38,031 bases of DNA, taken from Corynebacterium sp. HMSC05H05. GTDB taxonomy: Bacteria > Actinomycetota > Actinomycetes > Mycobacteriales > Mycobacteriaceae. Every line of letters begins with the position of its first letter. The first letter of the stretch is position 1. The DNA lies in NCBI RefSeq assembly GCF_001807265.1, contig NZ_KV788373.1, positions 1 through 38,031 on the forward strand, given 5' to 3'. The notes beneath the pieces were generated by a model, which worked only from the letters and a program-made list of their open reading frames with translations, was not told the origin of the DNA and ran no database searches. This document shows positions 25,561 through 38,031 of this stretch, piece after piece. A program made the translations under genes and the position numbers.

Positions 25561-26721
25561 ATGAGCACTCTTGGAGTCACCGCCCCTCAAGGTTTCTCCG
25601 CCGCCGCCACAAGCGCGGGCCTGAAAGCATCCGGCAAACGGGACATGGCCGTCGTCGTCAACGAAGGTCCCGAATTCGCCGCGGCCGCGGTTTTCACGCG
25701 CAACAAAGTCTTCGCCGCGCCCGTGAAAATCAGCCGCGCGGCGGTGTCCTCCGGCGAGCTGAAGGCGGTGGTGTTCAACTCCGGCAACGCCAACGCCTGC
25801 ACCGGCGAGCAAGGGCTGCATGACGCGCAAACTATGCAGCGGCTCGTCGCCGAAGGTGTGGGCGCGAAGCCCGCCCAGGTAGCCGTCTGCTCCACCGGCA
25901 TCATCGGCGATCTGCTGCCGATGGAGAAGGTGGAAAGCGGCATTGCAGCCGTGGTCAATCAGCTCGGCGACAACGGCGCGGACGCCGCCGAAGCCATCCG
26001 CACCACCGACACCGTGGCCAAGGAAGTGTTGGTCAAGGGTGACGGCTGGACTCTTGGCGGCATGGGCAAAGGCGCCGGCATGATGGCGCCGTCGCTGGCG
26101 ACGATGCTGGTGTGCCTGACCACCGATGCGAAGGTGGAGGCCCAGGCGCTGCAGACCGCGCTGGAGCGCGCCACCGCAACCACCTTCAACACCCTGGACA
26201 TCGACGGTTCCACCTCCACCAACGACACCGTCATTGCGTTGGCCAACGGCGCAAGCGGGGCGACCCCGAACCAGGACGAGCTGGACGCCGCGGTGTACGA
26301 GGCCTGCGCGCAGCTGGCGGCGATGATGCAGTCCGACGCCGAGGGCGTGACCAAGCGTGTGAGCATCACCGTCGAAGGCGCCGCGGAGGACGATGAGGCG
26401 CTTCACGCCGCGCGCACCATCGGCCGCGACAGCCTGGTCAAGACGGCGATGTTCGGCTCCGACCCGAACTGGGGCCGTGTGCTCGCCGCTGTGGGCATGG
26501 CGGAGGCGGAGATGGACGCGGACAATATCTCGGTGACTTTCAACGGGCACACCGTCTGCGAACACTCCGCTGCGGTACCCGGCGCGCGGGACGTGGACTT
26601 GAGCGGGGCGGACATCGCGGTGGTGGTGGATCTGGGCACTGGCGGCGAGGGCCGTGCGACGGTGCGCACGACGGACCTGTCGCACGCCTACGTTGAGATC
26701 AACTCGGCCTACACCAGCTAG
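25561..26721 (+). CDS. argJ: Glutamate N-acetyltransferase / ornithine acetyltransferase
   Basis: The 386-residue product transfers acetyl groups from N-acetylornithine to glutamate, recycling acetyl in the pathway; some members also use acetyl-CoA. The self-cleavage site is visible at [16 protein letters not shown], with Thr181 the expected new N-terminal nucleophile. Other family motifs: [11 protein letters not shown] (about 72-82), TGIIGDLLP and [14 protein letters not shown]. The start ATG at 25561 has AAAGGA upstream. The gene lies 51 bases after argC and 12 before argB. Confidence 0.97.
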   Translation: MSTLGVTAPQGFSAAATSAGLKASGKRDMAVVVNEGPEFAAAAVFTRNKVFAAPVKISRAAVSSGELKAVVFNSGNANACTGEQGLHDAQTMQRLVAEGVGAKPAQVAVCSTGIIGDLLPMEKVESGIAAVVNQLGDNGADAAEAIRTTDTVAKEVLVKGDGWTLGGMGKGAGMMAPSLATMLVCLTTDAKVEAQALQTALERATATTFNTLDIDGSTSTNDTVIALANGASGATPNQDELDAAVYEACAQLAAMMQSDAEGVTKRVSITVEGAAEDDEALHAARTIGRDSLVKTAMFGSDPNWGRVLAAVGMAEAEMDADNISVTFNGHTVCEHSAAVPGARDVDLSGADIAVVVDLGTGGEGRATVRTTDLSHAYVEINSAYTS

Positions 26722-26733
26722 GAGGTAGGTGAG

Positions 26734-27665
26734 ATGATGCCGAATCTGACCAACGAGCAGCGCGCCACTGTGCTGGCGGAGGCGCTGCCGTGGCTGCAGC
26801 ACTACCGCGACAAGATCGTGGTGGTCAAGTACGGCGGCAACGCCATGATCGATGAGGACTTAAAGGCAGCCTTCGCCGCCGACATGGTCTTCTTGCGCAC
26901 CGTGGGCGCGAAACCCGTGGTGGTGCACGGCGGAGGGCCGCAGATCACCCAGATGCTCGGCCGCTTGGGGCTGGACGGCGGGGAGTTCATCGGCGGGTTC
27001 CGCGTGACCACCCCGGAGATCCTGGACGTGGTGCGCATGGTGCTCTTCGGCCAGGTGGGTCGGGACCTGCTGGGCAAGATCAACTCGCACGGGCCCTACG
27101 CGGTGGGTACTTCGGGCGAGGACGCCGGGTTGTTTACCGCGAAGCAGCGCGAGGTGGTCGTCGACGGCCAACTGCAGGACATCGGCCTGGTGGGCACGAT
27201 CACGGACGTGAACCCGGAGGCGGTGATGGACATCATCGAGGCCGGCCGCATCCCGGTGGTCTCCGGCATCGCACCGGGGAAGGACGGCGAGGTGTACAAC
27301 ATCAACGCCGACGAGGCCGCGGGTGCGCTCGCCGCAGCGATCGGTGCCGAGCGCCTGGTGGTGCTCACCAACGTCGAGGGGCTGTACACAGACTGGCCGA
27401 ACAAGGACTCGCTACTGTCCAAGATTGAGGCGGGCGAGCTGGCCAAGATGCTGCCCGGCTTGGACACCGGCATGATCCCGAAGATGGAGGCTTGCCTCAC
27501 CGCGGTCCAGGGCGGGGTGAAGGCGGCGCACGTTATCGACGGCCGCGTGGCCCACTCCGTGCTGCTGGAGCTTCTGACCATGGGCGGCGTTGGCACCATG
27601 GTGCTGCCGGACGACTACGACCGCGCGCACTACCCGGACGGAACGATCTTTAGAAAGGACGACGC

Positions 27666-27669
<4 letters not shown>
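26734..27669 (+). CDS. argB: N-acetylglutamate kinase
   Basis: The 311-residue product phosphorylates N-acetylglutamate, usually the arginine-feedback-controlled step. Features: VVKYGGNAM with Lys32, VVHGGGPQI at about 63-71, GLVGTI, and the nucleotide-binding [15 protein letters not shown]. The N-terminal extra helix (residues 3-25) is typical of arginine-sensitive hexameric forms, so feedback control is likely. Two ATG codons lie in tandem (26734 and 26737); AGGAGG lies about seven bases upstream. The stop codon overlaps the argD start. Confidence 0.97.
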
Positions 27670-30284
<2,615 letters not shown>

Positions 30285-30300
30285 ACATTGCGGCGCCGAT

Positions 30301-30336
30301 CGCATAATTTTACTTACACTGAATAATTCTGAATCA
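30301..30336 (+). promoter_or_regulatory. argG promoter with ARG-box-like sequences
   Basis: CGCATAATTTTACTTACACT is followed at once by TGAATAATTCTGAATCA (30320-30336). The possible -10 boxes CATAAT (30303-30308) and TACACT (30315-30320) lie within or against these ArgR-like words, so repressor binding would block initiation. The argG ATG follows at 30365 with GAAGGAG upstream. Confidence 0.6.
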
Positions 30337-30364
30337 TCCTGGACTTCGAAGGAGATCTTTCACT

Positions 30365-31579
30365 ATGACTAACCGCGTTGTGCTCGCGTACTCGGGCGGC
30401 CTGGACACGTCCGTAGCAATCCCGTACCTGGGTGAGATGACGGACGGCGAGGTCATCGCCGTCTCCCTGGACCTGGGGCAGGGCGGCGAGGACATGGAGT
30501 CCGTGCGCCAGCGCGCGCTGGACTGCGGCGCCGTGGAGTCCATCGTGGTGGACGCCAAGGACGAGTTCGCTGAGGAATACTGCCTGCCCACCATCAAGGC
30601 CAACGGCATGTACCAGGGCGAATACCCGCTGGTCTCCGCCATTTCCCGCCCGCTGATTGTCAAGCACTTGGTGGAGGCCGGCCACAAGTACGGCGGCACC
30701 CACGTCGCCCACGGCTGCACCGGCAAGGGCAACGACCAGGTCCGTTTCGAGGTCGGCTTCCTCAACCAGGACCCGGACTTGGAGATCATCGCCCCGGCCC
30801 GCGACTACGCCTGGACCCGCGACAAGGCCATCGAGTACGCCGAGGGCAAGGACCTGCCCATCGAGCAGTCCGCCGCGTCTCCGTTCTCCATCGACCAGAA
30901 CGTCTGGGGCCGTGCAGTCGAGACCGGCTTCCTGGAGGACCTGTGGAACCCGCCGACAAAGGACCTCTACGCCTACACCGAGGATCCGGCGCTGGGCAAC
31001 GCCCCGGACGAGATAATCATTTCCTTCGAGGCAGGTAAGCCGGTGGCTATCGACGGCCGCAAGGTCACCGTCCTCGAAGCCATCGAGGAGCTGAACCGCC
31101 GCGCCGGCGCCCAGGGCATCGGCCGCCTGGACATGGTGGAGGACCGCCTGGTGGGCATCAAGTCCCGCGAGGTCTACGAAGCACCGGGTGCTGTTGCGCT
31201 GATCACCGCGCACAAGGCGCTCGAGGATGTCACCGTCGAGCGCGAGCTGGCCCGCTACAAGCGCCTCATCGACGCCCGCTGGTCCGAGGAGGTTTACGAC
31301 GGCCTCTGGTTCGGCCCGCTGAAGCGCTCCCTGGACGCGTTCATCGAGTCCACCCAGGAGCACGTCACCGGCGACATCCGCATGGTGCTGCACGCCGGCA
31401 CTTGCACCGTCAACGGCCGCCGCTCCAACCACTCCCTGTACGACTTCAACCTGGCCACCTACGACACCGGCGATTCCTTCGACCAGACCCTGGCCAAGGG
31501 CTTCGTGCGCCTGCACGGTCTGTCCTCCCAGATCGCCAACAAGCGCGATCGTGCCGCTGGCGCCGACCAGGAGAAGTAG
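30365..31579 (+). CDS. argG: Argininosuccinate synthase
   Basis: The 404-residue product joins citrulline and aspartate using ATP. The PP-loop [10 protein letters not shown] is at residues 8-17; further conserved parts are [13 protein letters not shown] and [17 protein letters not shown] near the end. The gene has a strong ribosome binding site, GAAGGAG, nine bases before the ATG. An 80-base space with promoter and ARG boxes separates it from argR, so argGH can be expressed apart from argCJBDFR. argH follows after three bases. Confidence 0.97.
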   Translation: MTNRVVLAYSGGLDTSVAIPYLGEMTDGEVIAVSLDLGQGGEDMESVRQRALDCGAVESIVVDAKDEFAEEYCLPTIKANGMYQGEYPLVSAISRPLIVKHLVEAGHKYGGTHVAHGCTGKGNDQVRFEVGFLNQDPDLEIIAPARDYAWTRDKAIEYAEGKDLPIEQSAASPFSIDQNVWGRAVETGFLEDLWNPPTKDLYAYTEDPALGNAPDEIIISFEAGKPVAIDGRKVTVLEAIEELNRRAGAQGIGRLDMVEDRLVGIKSREVYEAPGAVALITAHKALEDVTVERELARYKRLIDARWSEEVYDGLWFGPLKRSLDAFIESTQEHVTGDIRMVLHAGTCTVNGRRSNHSLYDFNLATYDTGDSFDQTLAKGFVRLHGLSSQIANKRDRAAGADQEK

Positions 31580-33019
<1,440 letters not shown>

Positions 33020-33055
33020 TTCGTCGATTGCGGCGCGCATGTCGGCCCGGCCATT

Positions 33056-33061
33056 TAGCAT
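33056..33061 (+). promoter_or_regulatory. -10 box of the substrate-binding-like gene (leaderless)
   Basis: TAGCAT is followed by seven bases and the ATG at 33069, predicting a leaderless transcript for the four overlapping genes that follow. Confidence 0.45.
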
Positions 33062-33068
33062 GTGAGCT

Positions 33069-34244
33069 ATGAGTGTGCCGAGCAGCCGTGACGCCAAGCC
33101 CCGGGGGCGGAAAGTCTCCGTGGTGCTTGGCGTCATTTTAGTTGGGGTGGTCATCGCCGCCGTCGCGCTGGGACGGGGGCTGCTGCCCTTCGGCGGCGAG
33201 GATGAAGGGGGAACATCCGACGAGCCTGGCGGCAAACTGACGCAGCTACACGGCGTGATCGGCTCGGAGAAACGCGCCTACTTCGAAGACCCCGACGTGG
33301 TGGCGCGGCTAGAAGAGCTGGGATACAGCGTCAGCGTCACCACCGCCGGCTCGCGCCAGATTGCCACCACCACGGACATTGCGGAGCAGGACTTCGTCTT
33401 CCCGTCGTCGGCGCCGGCGACGCAGAAGGTCCGCGAGCAGGGCAGCGGCTACTCCGTGGACTTCCCGTTCTTCACGCCGATGGCGGTGGCGAGCTGGAAG
33501 CCGATCGCCGACCTCTTGGTTGCAGAAGGGGTGGTCAGCGAACACAACGGCGCGTACACCCTGGACGTGAACACATACATGGACCTGGCCCGCTCCGGCA
33601 AGCGATGGCGTGATCTGGGCGAGGCGTACCCGTCGCCACGCAATGTGCAGATCCGCTCCACGGACATCCGCACCTCGAACTCCGCGGCGATGTACCTGTC
33701 GCTTCTGGCGTGGGAGGTGGCCGAGCGCGACCCGGAGCAACGAGACGACGTCGGGTACCTCATCGACGAAATTGCTCCATTTTTCACCGCCCAGGGGTAC
33801 AGCGAGGCGTCCTCGTCTGGCCCATTCACGGATTACCTGAGCCAGGGCATGGGCGCCGCGCCGATGGTGATGGTCTACGAGGCACAGTTCTTGGGAGAGC
33901 AGATGCGGCCGAACTCGCGTATCCGCGACGACATGGTGCTGCTGCACTTGAGCCCCACGGTGCTTGCGAACCACGGCATCGTCGGTGTTTCGGAGGGCGG
34001 CAAGGAGCTGGGGCGCCTGCTCGCAAACGACCCGCAGCTGCAGCAGCTCGCCGCCCGCCACGGGTTCCGCCCCGCGAACTCCGGCAGCCTAGCGCAGGAG
34101 CTCGAGGTCCGCGGCCTCGATGCGCCTTCCGGCTACGTCAATTCCATCGACCCGCCCTCCTACGACAGGCTCGAGCAGCTCATCGACGGAGTGGGACAAC
34201 GCTATGCCGGCGCTCCCGCACCGGTAAAGGAGGACGACCAGTGA
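33069..34244 (+). CDS. Membrane-anchored substrate-binding-like protein
   Basis: The 391-residue product has one N-terminal membrane helix (about residues 16-40), after a basic stretch, and then an extracytoplasmic domain with the look of a type 2 periplasmic-binding fold (LHGVIGSEKRAYFEDPDVVA, VDFPFFTPMAVASWKPIADL, LGYNV-like strands). There is no lipobox cysteine, so it is probably anchored by the helix. No ABC transporter permease or ATPase is nearby, so it may not serve transport. Its stop codon overlaps the start of a VWA lipoprotein that also contains a substrate-binding-like domain, so the two products probably work together. The start is supported by the -10 box seven bases upstream. 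Function unknown. Confidence 0.8.
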   Translation: MSVPSSRDAKPRGRKVSVVLGVILVGVVIAAVALGRGLLPFGGEDEGGTSDEPGGKLTQLHGVIGSEKRAYFEDPDVVARLEELGYSVSVTTAGSRQIATTTDIAEQDFVFPSSAPATQKVREQGSGYSVDFPFFTPMAVASWKPIADLLVAEGVVSEHNGAYTLDVNTYMDLARSGKRWRDLGEAYPSPRNVQIRSTDIRTSNSAAMYLSLLAWEVAERDPEQRDDVGYLIDEIAPFFTAQGYSEASSSGPFTDYLSQGMGAAPMVMVYEAQFLGEQMRPNSRIRDDMVLLHLSPTVLANHGIVGVSEGGKELGRLLANDPQLQQLAARHGFRPANSGSLAQELEVRGLDAPSGYVNSIDPPSYDRLEQLIDGVGQRYAGAPAPVKEDDQ

Positions 34245-35833
34245 AACGCCTTTTCGTAGCTCTCGCCGCCCTGATGTCGCTCATACTCGCATCATGCACC
34301 TCGCTCGACGGCGGCACGTCCGGCTCCTCAGATTCCGACGCAGGTTCCGGGTCCGGCACTCCAGCCGACCTGACCATCGTCGCCGCCACCGAGCTGAAGG
34401 ACCTTGAAGGGCTGGTCGACCAGGCTGCCAAGGACCTCGGCTTTTCTATCGACATGCAGTTTCCCGGCGGCACCCTGGACAATTCGCAGACGCTCAAGCG
34501 CGGCGACTTCGACGGGAAAGTGGACGCCACCTGGTTCGCCACCAACCGCTATGTCAACCTCATCGGCGCCACCGACAAGCTGGACGGCGAGTCGAAGATC
34601 GCCACCAGCCCAGTCGCGTTCGGCGTGTGGGAGGACAGTGCAAAGCGACTCGGCTGGGACACAAAACAGCCCACGTGGGCGGAGTTCGCCCAGGCCGCGG
34701 AGGCAGGCGAGTTCAGCTTCGGCATGACCAACCCGCAGGCGTCCAACTCCGGATTCTCCGCTCTGGTTGCCGTGGCCACCGCGCTGGCGGACACCGGCGA
34801 CGCCATCGCGCCGGCCGACCTGGAGCGCGTCGGCCCGCGCCTTGAGCAGCTGTTCCAGGCCCAATCCATGGTCTCCGGGTCCTCCGGCTGGCTGGCTGAG
34901 GCGTTCGCCGACGACCCCGGGCGAGCGGACGCGATTGTCAACTACGAGTCCACGCTGCACCAGATGCGTCAGCAGGGCCAGCCCATCGAGGTTGTGGTTC
35001 CGGCGGACGGCGTCATCTCCGCGGACTACCCGCTGTCCGCGCTCGCGCAGCCGGCGAATGCGGACGCGCGGGAACGCGTCGAGAAGCTTGCGAATTGGCT
35101 CCTCGAGCACCAGCCCGACATCGCGGACACCTTCCGCAGGCCGGTGGCCCAGGTGGACAATCTCCCCGCGGAGATCGCGGACCAGCAGGTCATCGAGCTG
35201 CCGTTTCCAGCGAACGAAGGCGTGGTGGACGAACTGCTGTACGCCTACGACAACACCTACCGGCAGCCAGGCACCACCACGTTTGTGCTGGACACCTCGG
35301 GCTCGATGGAGGGCGAGCGCATCGCCTCGCTGAAAGACATCATGCATTCGCTTATCGACGGCTCCGCTTCCACCCTCACCGGCGACGTCTCCCTGCGCGA
35401 CCGGGAGAACGTCACGCTGCAGTCCTTCGACAGCCGGCCGAATGCCCCTGTCACGGCGCGTTTCTCCCATGATGACCCGGCTGCGGCCGCCGAGTTGACG
35501 GAGTATGTGGACGGGCTGAGCGCAAGCGGCTCCACGGCGATGTACCAGACGCTGCTGGAAGCGCTGCGGGAGACGGACCCGGCCGGCGGAATCCCGTCGA
35601 TAGTCTTGCTCAGCGACGGCCAAGACACCGTCGGCCCGCGCTTCTCCAAATTCAAAAAGGAGTACGAGCAGCTGCCGGCGGCGCAGCGCTCCGTGCCGGT
35701 GTTTGTGATCCTCTACGGCGACGCGAGCGAGTGGGAGATGCGCGAACTGGCGGAGCTGACCGGCGGCGAAGTGTTCGACGCGCTTGGCGGCGACCTCGCG
35801 GCGGCGTTTAAGGAGATCCGTGGCTTCCAATGA
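34241..35833 (+). CDS. Lipoprotein with substrate-binding-like and VWA domains
   Basis: The 530-residue product has a lipoprotein signal peptide with lipobox LASC (Cys19). A substrate-binding-like domain follows (about residues 40-300; LTIVAATELKDLEGLVDQAA at its start), then a von Willebrand A domain (about 345-530). The metal site is complete: DTSGS near 351, the Thr of SGSTAMYQT, and Asp in LLSDGQD. VWA domains bind protein partners through the metal. The start GTG at 34241 overlaps the previous stop codon by four bases and has AAAGGAGG upstream, one of the strongest ribosome binding sites in the window. The domain pairing is known in actinobacteria, but its role is not. It likely acts at the outer face of the membrane with the products on both sides. 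Confidence 0.88.
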   Translation: MKRLFVALAALMSLILASCTSLDGGTSGSSDSDAGSGSGTPADLTIVAATELKDLEGLVDQAAKDLGFSIDMQFPGGTLDNSQTLKRGDFDGKVDATWFATNRYVNLIGATDKLDGESKIATSPVAFGVWEDSAKRLGWDTKQPTWAEFAQAAEAGEFSFGMTNPQASNSGFSALVAVATALADTGDAIAPADLERVGPRLEQLFQAQSMVSGSSGWLAEAFADDPGRADAIVNYESTLHQMRQQGQPIEVVVPADGVISADYPLSALAQPANADARERVEKLANWLLEHQPDIADTFRRPVAQVDNLPAEIADQQVIELPFPANEGVVDELLYAYDNTYRQPGTTTFVLDTSGSMEGERIASLKDIMHSLIDGSASTLTGDVSLRDRENVTLQSFDSRPNAPVTARFSHDDPAAAAELTEYVDGLSASGSTAMYQTLLEALRETDPAGGIPSIVLLSDGQDTVGPRFSKFKKEYEQLPAAQRSVPVFVILYGDASEWEMRELAELTGGEVFDALGGDLAAAFKEIRGFQ

Positions 35834-36470
35834 TCCTTCCGGCAACCCAGTTGCCCGTTATTTCGCGTCGCCGAAAAACCAGGTTGGGCTGGTGCTTGCC
35901 ATATTGGTGGTCGTGCTGCACCTTGTGGTGGGCATTGGCATCTACTGGCCAGTGGCGGCGCTGGCGGCCTACGGTGCAGGTGCGGCGCTGACCCCCGCGC
36001 GCAAGCCCAAGGAGTTGCCGCCCGCGCCGGCGGAGCCCACCCCGATGGTGCTGGAGCGGTCGTTGCAGGAGACGTCCAGGCGTTTGGGCGGCGCCCGACC
36101 GCCGCGCCAGGTGATGGCGCAGGCGCGTGCGCTCGAAGACACAGTCCGGTTCGTGCTCTCGGAGTGGGAGCATTTGGAACCCACCCCGGAGCACCGCCAA
36201 ACGATATGGAATGTGGTGAAGGTGTACTACCCGGAGGTCGTTGATACGTATCTCGATGCCCCGCAGTACCGCGACGCCTCCGCGGTGCGAGTGGTCGTAG
36301 ACTCGCTGACCACGCTCACCCGTGCGGCAGGACGGGTGCGGCAGGGCATCTTGGACGACAACCTACGTGCGATGGACTCTCAGGCACAGTTCCTGCGTGA
36401 GGAGCTCGGCGAGTTGCCCGGACTCGACGACAGCTACCGCGGCGGCGACGGGTACGATCCGAAACCATGA
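35820..36470 (+). CDS. XpaC-like membrane protein
   Basis: The 216-residue product has two N-terminal membrane helices (about residues 19-53; VGLVLAILVVVLHLVVGIGI and the next segment), a proline-rich stretch, and a helical cytoplasmic part of about 150 residues with WNVVKVYYPEVVDTYLDAP. This layout resembles the XpaC/5-bromo-4-chloroindolyl phosphate hydrolysis family, which often lies beside TelA-type tellurite-resistance genes; no TelA gene is in this window. I chose GTG at 35820 with AAGGAG four bases upstream; it overlaps the previous gene by 14 bases. The family call is tentative. Confidence 0.7.
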   Translation: MASNDPSGNPVARYFASPKNQVGLVLAILVVVLHLVVGIGIYWPVAALAAYGAGAALTPARKPKELPPAPAEPTPMVLERSLQETSRRLGGARPPRQVMAQARALEDTVRFVLSEWEHLEPTPEHRQTIWNVVKVYYPEVVDTYLDAPQYRDASAVRVVVDSLTTLTRAAGRVRQGILDDNLRAMDSQAQFLREELGELPGLDDSYRGGDGYDPKP

Positions 36471-36646
36471 GTCTGGATCCGAAGCTTCTCAACGTCCTCG
36501 CGTGCCCCAAGGACAAGGGGCCGCTGGAGTACAACCAGGAAAAGCAGCTCCTGGTCAACGAACGCCTCGGCATTGCCTATCGCATCGACGACGGCATCCC
36601 GGTTTTGCTCATCGACGAAGCTGAGCCCTACACCCCAGCGAACTAG
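36467..36646 (+). CDS. Trm112-like small protein
   Basis: The 59-residue product has the Trm112/YcaR pattern: LLNVLACPKDKGPLEYNQEK with one CP motif, then LGIAYRIDDGIPVLLIDEA. Trm112 proteins are small partners of methyltransferases; bacterial ones lack a proven role here. The second cysteine pair of the zinc-binding form is missing, so no zinc site is expected. It starts at ATG 36467, overlapping the previous stop codon by four bases, and tyrS begins 15 bases after its stop, so it may be co-transcribed with both. Confidence 0.9.
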   Translation: MSLDPKLLNVLACPKDKGPLEYNQEKQLLVNERLGIAYRIDDGIPVLLIDEAEPYTPAN

Positions 36647-36661
36647 AAGTAGAAAGCAACC

Positions 36662-37924
36662 ATGACTTCCACAAACATCATCGACGAACTGACCTGGCGC
36701 GGGCTGATCAACCAGTCCACCGACCTGGACAACCTGCACGAGGCAACGCAAGCGCCGATCACCCTGTACTGCGGGTTTGACCCGACCGGCCCGTCGCTGC
36801 ACGCCGGCCACCTCGTGCCGCTGTTAATGCTGCGCCGCTTCCAAGAAGCCGGGCACACCCCGATCGTGCTCGCCGGCGGCGCCACCGGCATGATCGGCGA
36901 TCCGCGCGACGTGGGGGAGCGCTCCATGAACTCCGCGGACACCGTCAAGGACTGGGCGGAGCGCATCTCCGGCCAGCTCAAGCGCTTCGTGCACTTTGAC
37001 GGCGACAACGCCGCGAAGCTGGTCAACAACAACGACTGGACCAAGGATCTCAGCGCGATCGAGTTCCTGCGCGACATCGGCAAGCACTTCTCCCTGTCCA
37101 CCATGCTGGGCCGCGAGACGGTGAAGCGTCGCCTGGAAAACGACGGCATCTCCTACACCGAGTTCTCCTACATGCTGCTGCAGGCGAACGACTTCGTGCA
37201 GCTGCGCCGCGAGCACGACTGCATCCTGCAGATCGGCGGCGGCGACCAGTGGGGCAACCTCGTGGCCGGCGTGGATCTGAACCGCCGCATCGACGGCGCG
37301 CAGACCCACGCGCTGACCGTGCCGCTGGTCACGGACTCCGAGGGCAAGAAGTTTGGCAAGTCCACCGGCGGCGGGTCCCTGTGGCTCGACCCGGAGATGA
37401 CCAGCCCGTACACCTGGTACCAGTACTTCGTGAACACCGCGGACGCCGACGTGATCCGCTACCTGCGCTGGTTTACCTTCCTGGACCAGGAAGAGCTTGC
37501 CCGCCTCGAGGTCGAGGTGGAGGAGCGCCCGTTCAAGCGTGAGGCGCAGCGCCGCCTTGCGCAGGAGATGACCGATCTGGTCCACGGCGTCGAGGCGCGC
37601 GAGGCTGTCGAACTTGCATCACAGGCACTGTTTGGGCGCGCCGAGCTTGCGGATTTGGACGAGGCAACCCTGGCTGCGTCCGTTTCTGAGACCGATGTGT
37701 TCGAGTTCTCCGGCGAGACCACCATCGTGGATCTGCTCGTCGGCGCAGGCCTTGCGGACTCCAAGGGCGCCGCCCGCCGCTCCATCAAGGAAGGTGGCGC
37801 GTACGTGAACAATGTCCGCATCGAGGACGAGGCGTGGGCGCCCACAGACGACGACTTCCTCCACGGTTCCTGGCTTGTGCTGCGCCGCGGCAAAAAGAAC
37901 TTCGCGGGAGCAAAACGCGTGTAG
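36662..37924 (+). CDS. tyrS: Tyrosyl-tRNA synthetase
   Basis: The 420-residue class I synthetase charges tRNA-Tyr. The HIGH-type motif reads [11 protein letters not shown] (about residues 41-51), the tyrosine-binding [10 protein letters not shown] is near residues 190-200, and the KMSKS-type motif is KFGKST near 231. The C-terminal S4 RNA-binding domain occupies about 350-412 ([20 protein letters not shown] and following). Length is normal for the bacterial TyrRS. The ATG at 36662 has a modest GAAAG site. It is followed by a strong terminator. Confidence 0.97.
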   Translation: MTSTNIIDELTWRGLINQSTDLDNLHEATQAPITLYCGFDPTGPSLHAGHLVPLLMLRRFQEAGHTPIVLAGGATGMIGDPRDVGERSMNSADTVKDWAERISGQLKRFVHFDGDNAAKLVNNNDWTKDLSAIEFLRDIGKHFSLSTMLGRETVKRRLENDGISYTEFSYMLLQANDFVQLRREHDCILQIGGGDQWGNLVAGVDLNRRIDGAQTHALTVPLVTDSEGKKFGKSTGGGSLWLDPEMTSPYTWYQYFVNTADADVIRYLRWFTFLDQEELARLEVEVEERPFKREAQRRLAQEMTDLVHGVEAREAVELASQALFGRAELADLDEATLAASVSETDVFEFSGETTIVDLLVGAGLADSKGAARRSIKEGGAYVNNVRIEDEAWAPTDDDFLHGSWLVLRRGKKNFAGAKRV

Positions 37925-37947
37925 CACCCTGCTTTACGACGAGCTGT

Positions 37948-37984
37948 CGCCCAGGCCTGATTTGCACTCTGGCCTGGGCGTTTT
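37948..37984 (+). terminator. Intrinsic terminator of tyrS
   Basis: CGCCCAGGCC (37948-37957) pairs perfectly with GGCCTGGGCG (37971-37980) over a 13-base loop, followed by TTTT. GCTTTACGACGAG lies at 37931-37943, five bases before the stem. After it, to the end of the window, I see no gene. Confidence 0.92.
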
Positions 37985-38031
37985 GTGTTGTGTTTGGGTT
38001 CGTGGTTATATATCCATCCGTTGCTTCCGAG

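Noticed and set aside
30285..30312. Hairpin-like sequence with ATTGCG and CGCATAAT after argR as a terminator
   Set aside because: The stem is short and bulged and the T run is broken; ArgR-site overlap explains the sequence better.
37983..38012. Possible promoter TTGTGT-18-TATATA at the right end
   Set aside because: It overlaps the tail of the tyrS terminator and the window ends before any gene could confirm it.

Overview
This window is GC-rich chromosomal DNA from a Corynebacterium. Gene content and order (rpsA, coaE, uvrB, two universal stress proteins, a HelD-type ATPase, uvrA, infC-rpmI-rplT, pheST, argCJBDFRGH, tyrS) match, from memory, the corynebacterial chromosome core. Regulatory style also fits: TANNNT -10 boxes, many leaderless genes starting 6-7 bases after the -10 box, and AAAGGA-type ribosome binding sites. 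I see no insertion sequence, prophage, CRISPR array, tRNA or rRNA gene.

Layout. 1-1800: a YkvI-like membrane protein on the minus strand, divergent from rpsA. 1799-7500: rpsA, coaE, a DUF4259 protein, uvrB and two UspA proteins, all plus strand. 7500-11450: a HelD-like RNA polymerase recycling ATPase, a DoxX-type membrane protein with a repetitive charged tail, and a metallo-beta-lactamase-fold hydrolase, all minus strand. 11539-15951: uvrA, then infC-rpmI-rplT behind a long leader containing an intrinsic terminator; infC appears to start at ATC. 16019-19821 (minus strand): an accessory-looking signalling locus. 19859-24399: a SpoU-family methyltransferase, then pheS and pheT. 24454-33019: the complete arginine biosynthesis cluster with its own repressor gene. 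33069-36646: a tightly overlapping set (substrate-binding-like protein, VWA lipoprotein, XpaC-like membrane protein, Trm112-like protein), followed by tyrS and its terminator.

The most interesting region is 16019-19821. It holds a membrane histidine kinase, a 55-codon gene for a secreted peptide ending in CGGMLGRLWC, a LuxR-type response regulator, and a secreted 493-residue two-domain protein. The peptide stop codon lies in the loop of an mRNA hairpin directly before the regulator start codon. A near-palindrome, GGTACGAAAGTACC, lies upstream of the peptide gene. Two related copies, 21 bases apart, lie about 60 and 81 bases upstream of the predicted transcription start of the secreted-protein gene. 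I infer a peptide-linked two-component system whose regulator activates the peptide gene and the secreted protein. The peptide could instead be an effector or a cell-envelope component rather than the kinase signal.

The other genes are mostly core functions: translation (rpsA, infC, rpmI, rplT, pheST, tyrS, Trm112-like), nucleotide excision repair (uvrA, uvrB), CoA synthesis (coaE), stress and transcription maintenance (Usp pair, HelD-like), and arginine synthesis from glutamate to arginine.
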